In this document: positions 33,788 to 42,963 of the stretch, in pieces
Layout: every line of letters starts with the position of its first letter
Numbering within the stretch: position 1 is the stretch's first letter
From: Mucilaginibacter straminoryzae
GTDB lineage: Bacteria; Bacteroidota; Bacteroidia; Sphingobacteriales; Sphingobacteriaceae
Direction of reading: 5' to 3'
Assembly: GCF_022953055.1 (NCBI RefSeq)
Contig: NZ_JALJEJ010000010.1
Span: forward strand, 62,001-126,000
Length of the DNA: 64,000 nt
Notes under the pieces: generated by a model
Database searches by the model: none
Told to the model about the DNA's origin: nothing
What the model saw: the letters and a program-made list of their open reading frames with translations, nothing else
Program-made: the position numbers and the translations under genes

Positions 33788-35131
33788 TTACATACCCGTA
33801 TAGTTTTGCGGCGTAATAGCTTTTAATTCCTGTTTAATTGCATCGCTCACGTTCAATCTATCCACAAAGGCTGCTATTGTAACTGCATTTACTTCCTGGT
33901 TTGTACGGGTTAGGTCTTTCAAAGCCTCGTAGGGGTTAGGGTAACCCTCACGGCGTAAAATGGTCTGGATGGCTTCTGCTACTACCGGCCAGTTTGCTTC
34001 CAGATCGGCGTTTAATTTCGCCTCGTTCAGGAGTAGTTTGTTCAGACCTCTGATGGTTGATTTAATAGCGATAAGCGTATGCGCAACCGGAACACCGATA
34101 TTTCTTAATACAGTTGAGTCGGTTAAGTCGCGTTGGAGGCGTGATACAGGTAGCTTAGCCGCCAGGTGCTCGAATAAAGCATTGGCGATGCCGATGTTAC
34201 CTTCCGAATTTTCGAAATCGATAGGGTTTACTTTATGTGGCATTGCAGAGGAACCTATTTCACCGGCCTTGATCTTTTGCTTAAAGTAGTTCATAGAGAT
34301 GTAGGTCCACATATCGCGGTCCAGATCCAGGATGATATTGTTGATACGTTTCAGCGCATCGCAGTGGGCAGCAAAATTATCATAGTGTTCAATCTGGGTG
34401 GTGAATTGCGAACGGCTTAAGCCCAGAACTTCGTTGACAAAATAATTACCGAAAGCTTTCCATTCCTGCGCAGGGTAAGCAATATGGTGGGCGTTAAAAT
34501 TACCTGTAGCACCGCCAAATTTTGCAGAGAATGGAATTGGTTGAATCAGTTCCAGTTGCTTTTCAATACGTTCTACAAAAACGGCTATCTCTTTGCCCAA
34601 ACGTGTTGGCGAAGCCGGCTGCCCATGGGTATGCGCCAACATAGGAATATGTTCCCATTCTGCAGAAAAGCGCTTTAGTAAATCTAATAACTCGCTAAGT
34701 GCCGGATGGTATACCTCATTGAGCGCTTGCTTAAAGCTGTAAGGTATAGCGGTATTGTTTACATCCTGCGAGGTTAAACCAAAATGGATAAACTCTTTGT
34801 TTAGCTCCAGCTTTAATTCATCAAACTTGTTTTTGATAAAGTACTCTACCGCTTTAACGTCATGATTAGTTGTCTTCTCAATCTCCTTAATCGCAAGTGC
34901 ATCTGCCTCACTAAAATTTGTATAGATGCTTTGTAACAGTTCCTTTACTTGCTGGTCTAATGAAGGTAGCTGCGGCAGATTAAGTTCAGATAAGGCTATA
35001 AAGTATTCTATTTCAACCAGCACCCTGTACTTAATCAAGGCAAATTCAGAGAAGTAAGCGGCTAAGTCTTTTGTCGTATTTCTGTAACGGCCATCAACAG
35101 GCGAGATGGCGGAGAGAGCAGTAAGATCCAT
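33788..35131 (-). CDS. purB: Adenylosuccinate lyase
   Basis: This enzyme performs two steps of purine synthesis, cleaving SAICAR and adenylosuccinate to release fumarate. The start is set at the ATG 35129-35131 (447 residues; MDLTALSAISPVDGRY is the usual N-terminus) rather than a TTG 18 bases upstream. The fumarase/aspartase superfamily signature GSSAMPHKVNPIDFENSEGN is present near residue 290, and the TTNHDVKAVEYF and HTHGQPASPTRLGKE segments supply catalytic His residues. It is the PurB long subtype like that of E. coli. It stands divergent from the TetR-efflux operon. Confidence 0.95.
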   Translation of the reverse strand: MDLTALSAISPVDGRYRNTTKDLAAYFSEFALIKYRVLVEIEYFIALSELNLPQLPSLDQQVKELLQSIYTNFSEADALAIKEIEKTTNHDVKAVEYFIKNKFDELKLELNKEFIHFGLTSQDVNNTAIPYSFKQALNEVYHPALSELLDLLKRFSAEWEHIPMLAHTHGQPASPTRLGKEIAVFVERIEKQLELIQPIPFSAKFGGATGNFNAHHIAYPAQEWKAFGNYFVNEVLGLSRSQFTTQIEHYDNFAAHCDALKRINNIILDLDRDMWTYISMNYFKQKIKAGEIGSSAMPHKVNPIDFENSEGNIGIANALFEHLAAKLPVSRLQRDLTDSTVLRNIGVPVAHTLIAIKSTIRGLNKLLLNEAKLNADLEANWPVVAEAIQTILRREGYPNPYEALKDLTRTNQEVNAVTIAAFVDRLNVSDAIKQELKAITPQNYTGM

Positions 35132-35146
35132 TTTAAAAGTTTGATA

Positions 35147-35154
35147 CAAAGTTA
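35147..35154 (-). promoter_or_regulatory. Probable -7 box of purB
   Basis: Minus-strand TAACTTTG matches TAnnTTTG, about 15 bases before the chosen purB ATG, which supports that start over the longer reading. A -33 TTG is not at the standard distance. Confidence 0.4.
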
Positions 35155-35188
35155 AAAAATAAGCGCAAGTGAAGGGAGGTAAAATCGA

Positions 35189-35227
35189 ATGGAAACTTTG
35201 AAATCAAAAAATGTTTCCATAGTTTTG
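35189..35227 (+). promoter_or_regulatory. Promoter with overlapping inverted-repeat operator of the TetR-efflux operon
   Basis: TTG at 35198-35200, a 19-base spacer and TAGTTTTG at 35220-35227 form a full Bacteroidota promoter. It is embraced by the perfect inverted repeat ATGGAAAC (35189-35196) and GTTTCCAT (35213-35220), 16 bases apart, a typical layout for a TetR operator occluding its promoter. Transcription would start near 35231-35234, only a few bases before the ATG at 35237, so the longer reading of tetR from 35189 cannot be the start from this promoter. Confidence 0.75.
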
Positions 35228-35236
35228 TTGAGAAAT

Positions 35237-35854
35237 ATGGATCATAGGGAAAGAATACTGTCTGGTAGCCTGGAGCTTTTTATGCAAGCTGGCATAAAGG
35301 GCGTCACCATGGATGATATTGCCAGGCACTTAGGGATGTCAAAAAAGACGATCTACCAGTTTTTTGCAGATAAGAATGAGTTAGTGATTGAACTGGTGAA
35401 ACTGCGCATGCGCGAGGATGAAGATATGATGCAGGATTTGCTTAAGAATTCTGAAAATGTGATCGAACAGCTGGTGAAAATGATGCGGTGCCAGGAAGAA
35501 GTGGTTGGGCGCATGAACCCTATGCTGATCCATGATCTGCAGAAGTATCACCCCGAGGGCTGGAAACAGATCCAGAACTTTAAAAGTGCGGTTTTCGTAG
35601 ATACGCTGGAACAAATTTTAAAAGAAGGTATAGAACAAGGATATATCAGGCCGGAAATAGATGCGAAGATCATCTCTCGTATGCGCATGGCCCAGGTAGA
35701 CGCAGGTTTTAACCAGAATATTTTCCCTCACCACGAATTTAATGCCTGGGTGGTGCAGCAACAGTTTCTGGAGCATTTTAATTACGGGATATGTACACTG
35801 GCGGGATACAAGCTGCTTCACCAATACCAAAGCGCCAATAAAGTAAAATCATAA
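35237..35854 (+). CDS. TetR/AcrR-family repressor of the second efflux operon
   Basis: This 205-residue regulator (from MDHRERILSGSLELF) has an N-terminal TetR helix-turn-helix at about 8-52 (VTMDDIARHLGMSKKTIYQFFADKNELV) and a helical ligand domain. An upstream ATG at 35189 would add 16 residues, but that segment contains the promoter and operator, so it is rejected. The stop lies 23 bases before the TolC-type gene, so regulator, channel, adaptor and pump form one operon. It probably represses itself and the pump until a substrate binds; the ligand is unknown. Confidence 0.88.
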   Translation: MDHRERILSGSLELFMQAGIKGVTMDDIARHLGMSKKTIYQFFADKNELVIELVKLRMREDEDMMQDLLKNSENVIEQLVKMMRCQEEVVGRMNPMLIHDLQKYHPEGWKQIQNFKSAVFVDTLEQILKEGIEQGYIRPEIDAKIISRMRMAQVDAGFNQNIFPHHEFNAWVVQQQFLEHFNYGICTLAGYKLLHQYQSANKVKS

Positions 35855-35877
35855 AAATTGCAACCACATATAAACAA

Positions 35878-37227
35878 ATGAAACATACAATTAGAATAGG
35901 GGTACTGTTATGCTTAGCTGCATTGAAAGGGTTTGCGCAACCAACGCAGCCTGCCGGGCAGACGTTTAGCTTCACAGTTGCCGACTGTATTAAGTATGCC
36001 TACGAGCATCAGGATACCGTGGTGAACGCAGCCCTCGACATCAGAAGTGCGGAATATAAGGTAAAGGAGACTACCGGTATCGGCTTGCCGCAAATCAATT
36101 CTTCGGCAGCGTTTACAGATTACCTTAAAATTCCGACCACCTTACTACCCGGTGAATTCTTCGGCGCGCCTGGTACGTTTGTTCCGGTACAGTTTGGTGT
36201 AAAGTATCAATCTAACCTGGGTGCAAGCCTGAGCCAGATCGTTTTCAGCGGAAGCTACCTGGTAGGGTTGAAAGCTTCGCGCACTTATAAAGAGCTGTCT
36301 CAGCGTAATTATACCCGGAGCAGGATAGAAGCTAACGTACAGGTGACCAAAGCCTATTATCAGGTACTATCGGGGGCTGAGCGTATCAGGCTGCTCGACT
36401 CTAATATTGTGCAGTTAAAGCAAACTTTGGATCAAACAGCTGCGCAGAACAAACAAGGCTTTGTAGAAAAAATTGACGTGGACCGTTTACAGGTGCAGTA
36501 TGAAGACCTGGTAACTACCCGCGAAAATACGGTAAGGCTTTTAGCCCTGGGTTACCAGATGCTGAAATTTCAAATGGGTATGCCTATAGAAGCTAACCTG
36601 ATACTGAAAGACAAGCTGACGGATATCAACTTCCAGGAAAACGTAGTAGCGCCGGAAACGGATAGCACGCTATACCGCAACCGTATCGAGTATAACCTGA
36701 TGGAAACCCAATTGAAGCTTAATCAGCTGGATCTACAGCGATATAAATCTAATTACCTACCGTCATTAACAGCAGTGGGCAATTACACGTACTCGTACCA
36801 GAACAATAGCTTCAGCAATCTATACAAAACCTCTTTCCCGGCAGCGTACATTGGCTTACAGTTGAACATTCCGATTTTTAGCGGCTTCCAACGTTATTAC
36901 CAGGTAAAACAGGCGCAGGTAACAGTTCAGAAGACTCAGAATGATATGTTCCAGGTAAGAAATGCACTTAACCTGCAGGGCAGTTCGGCTAAAATAACTT
37001 ATATCAATGGCTTGCAATCATTAAACAGCCAGAAACGCATCCGCGAGGTAGCGGCCGAAGTATTACGTGTTGCGCGTATCAAATATCAGCAAGGTGTAGG
37101 CTCCAGCGTGGAAGTGATCCAGGCGCAGCAATCACTTACCCAAGCCGACGATAAGTACGTGCAAGGCTTATTAGAAGCGTTGACAAGTAAGGTAGATCTT
37201 GACCGGGTATACGGACGTATTCAATAA
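35878..37227 (+). CDS. TolC-family outer-membrane efflux channel
   Basis: This 449-residue channel has a signal peptide (MKHTIRIGVLLCLAALKGFAQ) and two OEP repeats, the first starting FTVADCIKYAYEHQ and the second ending SKVDLDRVYGRI. The loop between the first barrel strands (LPGEFFGAPGTFVPVQ) is of ordinary composition, unlike the Gly/Thr-rich loop in the other TolC-type protein of this window. It is the exit duct of the tripartite system encoded by the next two genes. Confidence 0.92.
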   Translation: MKHTIRIGVLLCLAALKGFAQPTQPAGQTFSFTVADCIKYAYEHQDTVVNAALDIRSAEYKVKETTGIGLPQINSSAAFTDYLKIPTTLLPGEFFGAPGTFVPVQFGVKYQSNLGASLSQIVFSGSYLVGLKASRTYKELSQRNYTRSRIEANVQVTKAYYQVLSGAERIRLLDSNIVQLKQTLDQTAAQNKQGFVEKIDVDRLQVQYEDLVTTRENTVRLLALGYQMLKFQMGMPIEANLILKDKLTDINFQENVVAPETDSTLYRNRIEYNLMETQLKLNQLDLQRYKSNYLPSLTAVGNYTYSYQNNSFSNLYKTSFPAAYIGLQLNIPIFSGFQRYYQVKQAQVTVQKTQNDMFQVRNALNLQGSSAKITYINGLQSLNSQKRIREVAAEVLRVARIKYQQGVGSSVEVIQAQQSLTQADDKYVQGLLEALTSKVDLDRVYGRIQ

Positions 37228-37264
37228 TTTTAAATCACTCGAATCAACAATAGATATTAAAAGC

Positions 37265-38365
37265 ATGAAAAGACTATTATACACTACAGCGGCTTTAATT
37301 GTACTTGCAGCTTGCAACAACAAGCCGAAAGACCCTAAAGCGCAGCTGGCAGACCTGAAAAAGCAACAGGCAGAAATTAATGCCAAGATTGCAGCACTTG
37401 AACAAAAAACAGGCGTTGGCCAGGATTCATCAAGAATTACAGATGTAAGCGTGGTAGAGGTTGCGCCAACAAACTTTACAAACTACATCGAGCTGCAAGG
37501 TCATATCGACGCACAGGATAACGTTACTGCATATCCGCAAGCACCTGGTACCATTACTGCAATTTATGTAAAAGCCGGGCAGCATGTAAGCCGGGGCCAG
37601 ATATTGGTTCAGTTAGATAATAGCACTTTGCGCCAGCAGATAGCCCAAGCAGAAGCGCAGTTAAGCCTTGCGCAGACGGTTTATCAGCGGCAAAAGAATT
37701 TGTGGGATCAAAAGATTGGCAGCGAGGTTCAGTTCCTGCAAGCTAAAACAAATTACGAAGCAGGACAGAAACAGGTTGCCGCTTTGCGCGAACAAGCTGC
37801 TATGTATACCATCAAAGCGCCGATCAGTGGTTCTGTGGATCAAATGGATTTAAAACTAGGTCAGGTTGCTCAACCGGGACAAACCGGTATCCGCATTGTA
37901 AATGCAGATAATCTGAAGGTTAAAGCAGATGTGCCCGAATCATATGCAGGCAGGGTAAATCAGGGCGATAATGTGAAGGTAGTTGTTCCGGATGCGAGCG
38001 ACTCATTAACCGCCAAACTAAGTTTCGTAGCTAAAGTGATTGACCCAGGGTCAAGAAGCTTTGGTATCGAAATAAGATTGCCAGGTGGTAAAACACTTCG
38101 CCCCAACATGACTGCAGTTATCAAAATTGCAGATTATAGTAAGAGCAATGCAATTGCTGTTCCTGTAAATGCTATCCAAAAATCAGAGCAGGGCAGCTAT
38201 GTGTTCGTTGCTGATAACGGCACTGCAAAACGTAAAACGGTAACGCTTGGTGCTACTTATGGTGGACGTACAGAAATTAAATCCGGACTTGCAGCCGGCG
38301 ATAAACTGATTACAGCAGGTGCTTCTGAATTAGAAGACGGCGATAAAGTGAAGGTAGCACAATAA
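37265..38365 (+). CDS. RND efflux periplasmic adaptor lipoprotein
   Basis: Start set at the ATG 37265 (366 residues), which begins a lipoprotein signal (MKRLLYTTAALIVLAAC, lipobox LAAC); the frame is open back to 37199, overlapping the channel gene, but that part makes no signal peptide. After the Cys comes a short coiled coil (AQLADLKKQQAEINAKIAALEQ), then lipoyl halves (VTAYPQAPGTITAIYVKAGQHV and TIKAPISGSVDQMDLKLGQV), a beta-barrel and a membrane-proximal domain. It links channel and pump. The gap to the pump gene is 25 bases. Confidence 0.92.
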   Translation: MKRLLYTTAALIVLAACNNKPKDPKAQLADLKKQQAEINAKIAALEQKTGVGQDSSRITDVSVVEVAPTNFTNYIELQGHIDAQDNVTAYPQAPGTITAIYVKAGQHVSRGQILVQLDNSTLRQQIAQAEAQLSLAQTVYQRQKNLWDQKIGSEVQFLQAKTNYEAGQKQVAALREQAAMYTIKAPISGSVDQMDLKLGQVAQPGQTGIRIVNADNLKVKADVPESYAGRVNQGDNVKVVVPDASDSLTAKLSFVAKVIDPGSRSFGIEIRLPGGKTLRPNMTAVIKIADYSKSNAIAVPVNAIQKSEQGSYVFVADNGTAKRKTVTLGATYGGRTEIKSGLAAGDKLITAGASELEDGDKVKVAQ

Positions 38366-38390
38366 CAATCACCACTAAAACGATCTCATA

Positions 38391-41300
38391 ATGAAAGATC
38401 TGGATAAAGAATTTAAGCCCTCAAGTTGGGCGATAGACAATAAAACGGCTATTTATGCGCTCATCTTCCTCATTTCGCTATTGGGGATCATCAGCTATAA
38501 TAATCTGCCGAAAGAGAACTTCCCGGATATTACCCAGCCGAAGATTTATGTACAATCTGTTTACAGAGGTACGTCGCCGGCTAATATGGAAACGCTGGTA
38601 ACACGCCAGATTGAAAAGCAATTGAAATCATTAAAAGGGTTAAAGAAGGTAACATCCAACTCGTACCAGGATTTCTCTTTTATCACGGCAGAATTTAATG
38701 CGAACGTTAACATCGATGATGCTCGTCAACGCGTAAAAGATGCGGTGGATAAAGCTAAGCCAGACCTGCCTCAGGATCCGCAGAACTTTAAGGACCCGCA
38801 GATCATCGATATTAACTTTTCTGATCTTCCTATTCTTTACGTGAATATCTCTGGTGATTACGATCTGAAGAAGTTGAAGCAGTATGCAGATGATCTGAAG
38901 GACGAGATTGAGGGTATGCGCGAAATTTCTAAAGTAGATGAAGTTGGTGCGTTAACTCCAGAAATTCAGATCAATGTAGACATTAACAAAATGACTGCTG
39001 CCCAGTTAAGCTACAACGATATCATCCAGGCCGTGGGAAGCGAAAATATTATTGCTTCCGCTGGTACCGTAAAAATGGATGGTGTCCGGCGCGCGATTAA
39101 CATTAAAGCAGATTTTAAGAATGCAGGGCAGGTAAATAATTTATTGATTCGTAATCCACGCGGTCAAGGCATTTATTTGAGAGATATTGCAGAAGTTAAA
39201 GATGCTTTTAAAGAACAAGAGAGTTACGCCCGTTTGTATGGGAAGAATGTAATCACCCTGAATATTACTAAGAGGAGCGGTGAAAACCTGATCGAAGCAT
39301 CTGATAAGATACAGGCATTGATTGCCCAGAAAGAAAAAACATCTTTCCCTAAAGGGCTGAACATCACCGTTACCGGAGACCAGTCTGAGAAGACCAGAAC
39401 TACCTTGCATGACCTGATCAATACCATCATTATTGGTTTCATCCTGGTTACCGTGATCCTGATGTTTTTTATGGGAACTACCAATGCGATTTTCGTGGCG
39501 CTGTCAGTACCGCTATCATGTTTTGTAGCCTTCCTGGTGATGCCGGCCATCGGCTTTACGCTGAACATGATCGTACTTTTTGCATTCCTGCTGGCTCTGG
39601 GTATTGTGGTGGATGATGCCATTGTGGTGATTGAAAACACACACCGGATATTTAACAATGGGGCAGTGCCGATCAAAAAGGCGGCTAAAATGGCTGCGGG
39701 TGAGGTGTTCTTACCGGTATTTTCGGGTACCATGACTACCTTGGCACCATTCATTCCGCTGGCGTTCTGGAATAGCATCATTGGTAAGTTTATGTTCTTC
39801 CTGCCAATTACGCTGATTATTACGCTGTTGGCGTCGCTTTTAGTGGCTTATATCTTCAACCCGGTGTTTGCGGTTGACTTTATGGGGCACGTGGAAAGCG
39901 CTGAAGAAGAAAAGCCGAAGTTTGATCGCAAGATGAAACGGGTGCTGATTGGCTTTGCTATTGCAGCCGTGCTGGGCTACCTGATTAACTTTGGCGTTGG
40001 TAACTTCGTGGTTTTTATAGCGTTCCTGTACCTGCTCGACCGCTTTGTGCTGGAACATCTGATCAGAAACTTTCAGCATAAAACCTGGCCAAAAATTCAG
40101 GATGCTTACGCACGTGTGCTTCGTGGCGCGTTAAAAAGCCCATGGTGGATTTTAGGTGGTACAATGGTGCTGTTCGTATTATCATTCGTATTCCTTGCAG
40201 CGCGCGCACCGCAGGTAGAGTTCTTCCCTAACGGCGACCCCAACTTTGTTTATGTTTACCTGGAGCTTCCGGTAGGAACCGATCAGGCCAAAACTAACGA
40301 GGTAACTAAACAGGTAGAAGACCGGGTAACTAAAGCCGTAGGGCGTAACAATCCTATCGTGTCTTCTATTATCTCTAACGTAACCGTTGGCGTTACCGAT
40401 CCGCAGGATGAAGATCAGGGACAATACCCTAACAGGGGTAAGGTTACGGTCGCCTTTGTTGAATTTGGTAAACGTAATGGTGAGGATACCAAGAAGTACC
40501 TGGATAAGATCAGAAACTCGGTTATAGGTTTGCCCGGTGTTCGTATTTCAGTAAATAAAGAGCAAGGCGGTCCGCCTACTCAAAAGCCGATCAGTATAGA
40601 ACTTTCTGCTGATAACCTGGATACCCTGGTTCACGCAACTGATCGTCTCCGCGCTTACATCAATAAACAGAACATAGGCGGTATTGAAGACTTGCGTTCG
40701 GATTTGCAGAACAATAAGCCCGAGATTGTTTTTGATATCGACCGTGAGCGGGCCAACCGCGAAGGTATCAGCACCAAACAAATAAGTGATGCCTTAGCTG
40801 CCACTATTTTTGGCGTGCCGGTGACAGACTTCAGAGAGACCACCGAGGATGATTATAAGATCGTAGTAAGGGGGCGTGAAGATCAGCGCTATAACATCGA
40901 CCAGGTGCGCAACCTTAAAATTACCTATCGGGATATCGCTTCTGGCGGTGCTATCCGTCAGGTACCTATCTCTGCTTTCAGCACCGTAGACTATGTAAAC
41001 TCGTATGGTAACATTAAGCACAAGTCGCAGAAACGCGTAATTAACCTTACTTCTAACGTAATACAAGGTTATAATACCAATGAGGTAAATGCCGCTATCA
41101 AACGTGCGATAGATAACTATAAATTACCGCAAGGGGTAACCGTTAAAATGGGTGGCGAGCAGGAAGACCAGGCAGAAGCAATGAACTTCCTGTTAGGGGC
41201 ATTGGCCGTATCATTTGGTTTGATCCTGATTATCCTGATGCTGCAGTTTAACTCTATCGGTAAAACGCTGATCATCTTAAGCGAGATCTTCTTCAGTATC

Positions 41301-41786
41301 ATTGGTGTACTGTTGGGTATCGCAATCTTCGGAATGAAGTTCTCTATCGTTATGACAATGATCGGTATTATCGCACTGGCAGGTGTGGTGGTGCGTAATG
41401 GTATCTTGCTGGTAGAGTTTTCGGATTTGCTGACCGAACAGAACGAAAATTATTTCGAGGCAATTATTGAAGCAGGTCGCACCCGGATGACGCCGGTATT
41501 ACTGACAGCTACTGCGGCTATTTTAGGCTTAATTCCGCTGGCGGTTGGTCTGAATATCGATTTCGTGACCCTGTTTACTGAATTCAATCCGCACATTTAC
41601 TTCGGTGGTGATAACGTAGCCTTCTGGGGCCCATTAGCGTGGACGATGATTTTCGGTCTGGCCTTTGCCACCTTGATCACCCTGATTCTGGTACCGTGTA
41701 TGTACCTGATCCGCATTCGTATCAAGAACCGCTTTAAAAAGAAAAACGTGGACGAGCAACATCTGTTACCAGAGCAAGCCCACTAA
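38391..41786 (+). CDS. RND efflux pump with extra membrane hairpin in the central loop
   Basis: This 1131-residue pump has a typical RND first half with the Asp pair in GIVVDDAIVVIEN (TM4). The position of the TM10 lysine reads GVVVRNGILLVEFSD, so Arg replaces the usual Lys. Between TM6 and TM7 there is an insertion of about 50 residues with two hydrophobic stretches (RVLIGFAIAAVLGYLINF and FVVFIAFLYLLDRFVL), suggesting an added membrane hairpin. A second, shorter insertion (LFTEFNPHIYFGGDNVAFWG) precedes the last helix. Substrate class is unknown. It closes the TetR-led operon. Confidence 0.92.
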   Translation: MKDLDKEFKPSSWAIDNKTAIYALIFLISLLGIISYNNLPKENFPDITQPKIYVQSVYRGTSPANMETLVTRQIEKQLKSLKGLKKVTSNSYQDFSFITAEFNANVNIDDARQRVKDAVDKAKPDLPQDPQNFKDPQIIDINFSDLPILYVNISGDYDLKKLKQYADDLKDEIEGMREISKVDEVGALTPEIQINVDINKMTAAQLSYNDIIQAVGSENIIASAGTVKMDGVRRAINIKADFKNAGQVNNLLIRNPRGQGIYLRDIAEVKDAFKEQESYARLYGKNVITLNITKRSGENLIEASDKIQALIAQKEKTSFPKGLNITVTGDQSEKTRTTLHDLINTIIIGFILVTVILMFFMGTTNAIFVALSVPLSCFVAFLVMPAIGFTLNMIVLFAFLLALGIVVDDAIVVIENTHRIFNNGAVPIKKAAKMAAGEVFLPVFSGTMTTLAPFIPLAFWNSIIGKFMFFLPITLIITLLASLLVAYIFNPVFAVDFMGHVESAEEEKPKFDRKMKRVLIGFAIAAVLGYLINFGVGNFVVFIAFLYLLDRFVLEHLIRNFQHKTWPKIQDAYARVLRGALKSPWWILGGTMVLFVLSFVFLAARAPQVEFFPNGDPNFVYVYLELPVGTDQAKTNEVTKQVEDRVTKAVGRNNPIVSSIISNVTVGVTDPQDEDQGQYPNRGKVTVAFVEFGKRNGEDTKKYLDKIRNSVIGLPGVRISVNKEQGGPPTQKPISIELSADNLDTLVHATDRLRAYINKQNIGGIEDLRSDLQNNKPEIVFDIDRERANREGISTKQISDALAATIFGVPVTDFRETTEDDYKIVVRGREDQRYNIDQVRNLKITYRDIASGGAIRQVPISAFSTVDYVNSYGNIKHKSQKRVINLTSNVIQGYNTNEVNAAIKRAIDNYKLPQGVTVKMGGEQEDQAEAMNFLLGALAVSFGLILIILMLQFNSIGKTLIILSEIFFSIIGVLLGIAIFGMKFSIVMTMIGIIALAGVVVRNGILLVEFSDLLTEQNENYFEAIIEAGRTRMTPVLLTATAAILGLIPLAVGLNIDFVTLFTEFNPHIYFGGDNVAFWGPLAWTMIFGLAFATLITLILVPCMYLIRIRIKNRFKKKNVDEQHLLPEQAH

Positions 41787-41809
41787 ATTCTATATGATTG
41801 ATTCCTGGA

Positions 41810-41837
41810 AGCAGCCCCTTTAAAGGGCTGCTTTTTT
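41810..41837 (+). terminator. Terminator of the second efflux operon
   Basis: AGCAGCCC (41810-41817) pairs with GGGCTGCT (41825-41832), followed by a run of T. The right half of the stem lies inside the last codons of the convergent gene ending at 41820. Confidence 0.88.
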
Positions 41838-42383
41838 GTAATATTTAATTTTCTTCAGCAGGCTGCTGTGTTTAAGGGCATCAACCAAGGCGTCAAATTT
41901 CCTTTGGCGGCGGCTACCCATGTCCAGCGCATCATAAGCTAAACCCGCGGCCGTAGCATAAACGGCATGATGAAACGCGTCTATTGCGATTGTTTTTGGA
42001 TCTTCTTCTTTCGGTGAAGGTGCAGCATTTAAGGCGGGCAGCATGACTATTTCGGTAGTCCAGATGGCTGCAAAATGCACTAAACCTGCTTTCCATCCCT
42101 TCAAGCCGGTAAGCGCAATTAGGCCACGTGTTACTCCCCATGCAGTGCCGTAAGCCCAATGTACTTCCTGGTTTACTTTTGCTTTGCTTTCTTCGCTGGT
42201 AGGTTGCACGTTGGCCACCTGGCCTATTACTTTTACCGGGGCGTCACTTGGCTCGCGTTTGGTGATCTTCATTTCTATCATTTGCGACAGCGTAATGGCC
42301 GCGGTTCCAGCCAAACCTGCCAGTAATCCTTTTCCTATGGCGCTACCTAAGTGCCCTAATGCATGTTCTTCACGTATCTTCAT
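41820..42383 (-). CDS. Hypothetical membrane-associated protein with glycine-zipper segment
   Basis: The family is not recognised with confidence. The 187 residues include an early small-residue helix (GSAIGKGLLAGLAGTAAITLSQMIEM, about 13-38), a middle YGTAWGVTRGLIALTG segment and a KAGLVHFAAIWTTEIVMLPAL segment, consistent with two or three membrane helices, then a basic tail. It vaguely recalls DUF1440-type membrane proteins. It is divergent from the DUF4126 gene, also a small-residue-rich membrane protein, and may share its promoter region. Confidence 0.65.
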   Translation of the reverse strand: MKIREEHALGHLGSAIGKGLLAGLAGTAAITLSQMIEMKITKREPSDAPVKVIGQVANVQPTSEESKAKVNQEVHWAYGTAWGVTRGLIALTGLKGWKAGLVHFAAIWTTEIVMLPALNAAPSPKEEDPKTIAIDAFHHAVYATAAGLAYDALDMGSRRQRKFDALVDALKHSSLLKKIKYYKKAAL

Positions 42384-42477
42384 AGCTATTTGGTTTTATA
42401 GCCTAACAAGCTAAAACACAAATTGATTTAAAAACAAGACCGACCTCAGAAAGGTTATTGAGGATAAACAGCATCTT

Positions 42478-42963
42478 ATGGCACTCGAAACAGGCAAACA
42501 TTTCTGGCAAACTTTAGGGTTAGGCGCTTTGGCCGGTATGCGTTCTATGTCAGCCCCGGCGGTTACCAGCCATATCCTTAGTCACCATCATGCTAACAAA
42601 CTGGAGGGTACACCGCTTAATTTCATCCAGTCTGATAAAGTAGCTACAGCGCTAAAAGTATTGGCCATGGGTGAATTAGTAGGCGACAAAATGCCAAAAG
42701 CACCAGACCGTATACAGCCAATCGCGTTAGGAGCAAGAATATTATCGGGCGCTTTAGCAGGGGCTAGTATTTATAAGGCAGCTGGCAGCAATGCGGTAGC
42801 CGGTGCTGTAATAGGAGGGGCGGCGGCTGTTGCATCCACCTTTGCGTTCTTCTATTTACGTAAAACAACGGTTCATCATACTAAACTGATCGACCCGATT
42901 GCCGGAGCGATTGAAGATGCATTGGTATTAGGTGGTAGCACTGTTTTGGCTACTACAGCTTAG
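42478..42963 (+). CDS. DUF4126-family membrane protein
   Basis: This 161-residue protein has the LGLGALAGMRSMSAPAVTSH opening typical of DUF4126, a family of small integral membrane proteins of unknown function, followed by Gly/Ala-rich helices (GARILSGALAGASIYKAAG, AVAGAVIGGAAAVASTFAFF) and an IDPIAGAIEDALVLGG end. Three to four membrane spans are likely. Its last 11 bases overlap the tail of the convergent MscS gene. Confidence 0.78.
   Translation: MALETGKHFWQTLGLGALAGMRSMSAPAVTSHILSHHHANKLEGTPLNFIQSDKVATALKVLAMGELVGDKMPKAPDRIQPIALGARILSGALAGASIYKAAGSNAVAGAVIGGAAAVASTFAFFYLRKTTVHHTKLIDPIAGAIEDALVLGGSTVLATTA

Noticed and set aside
35189..35236. Upstream ATG as the start of tetR
   Set aside because: The 16-codon extension coincides with a consensus promoter and a perfect operator repeat, and the TetR domain begins at the later ATG.
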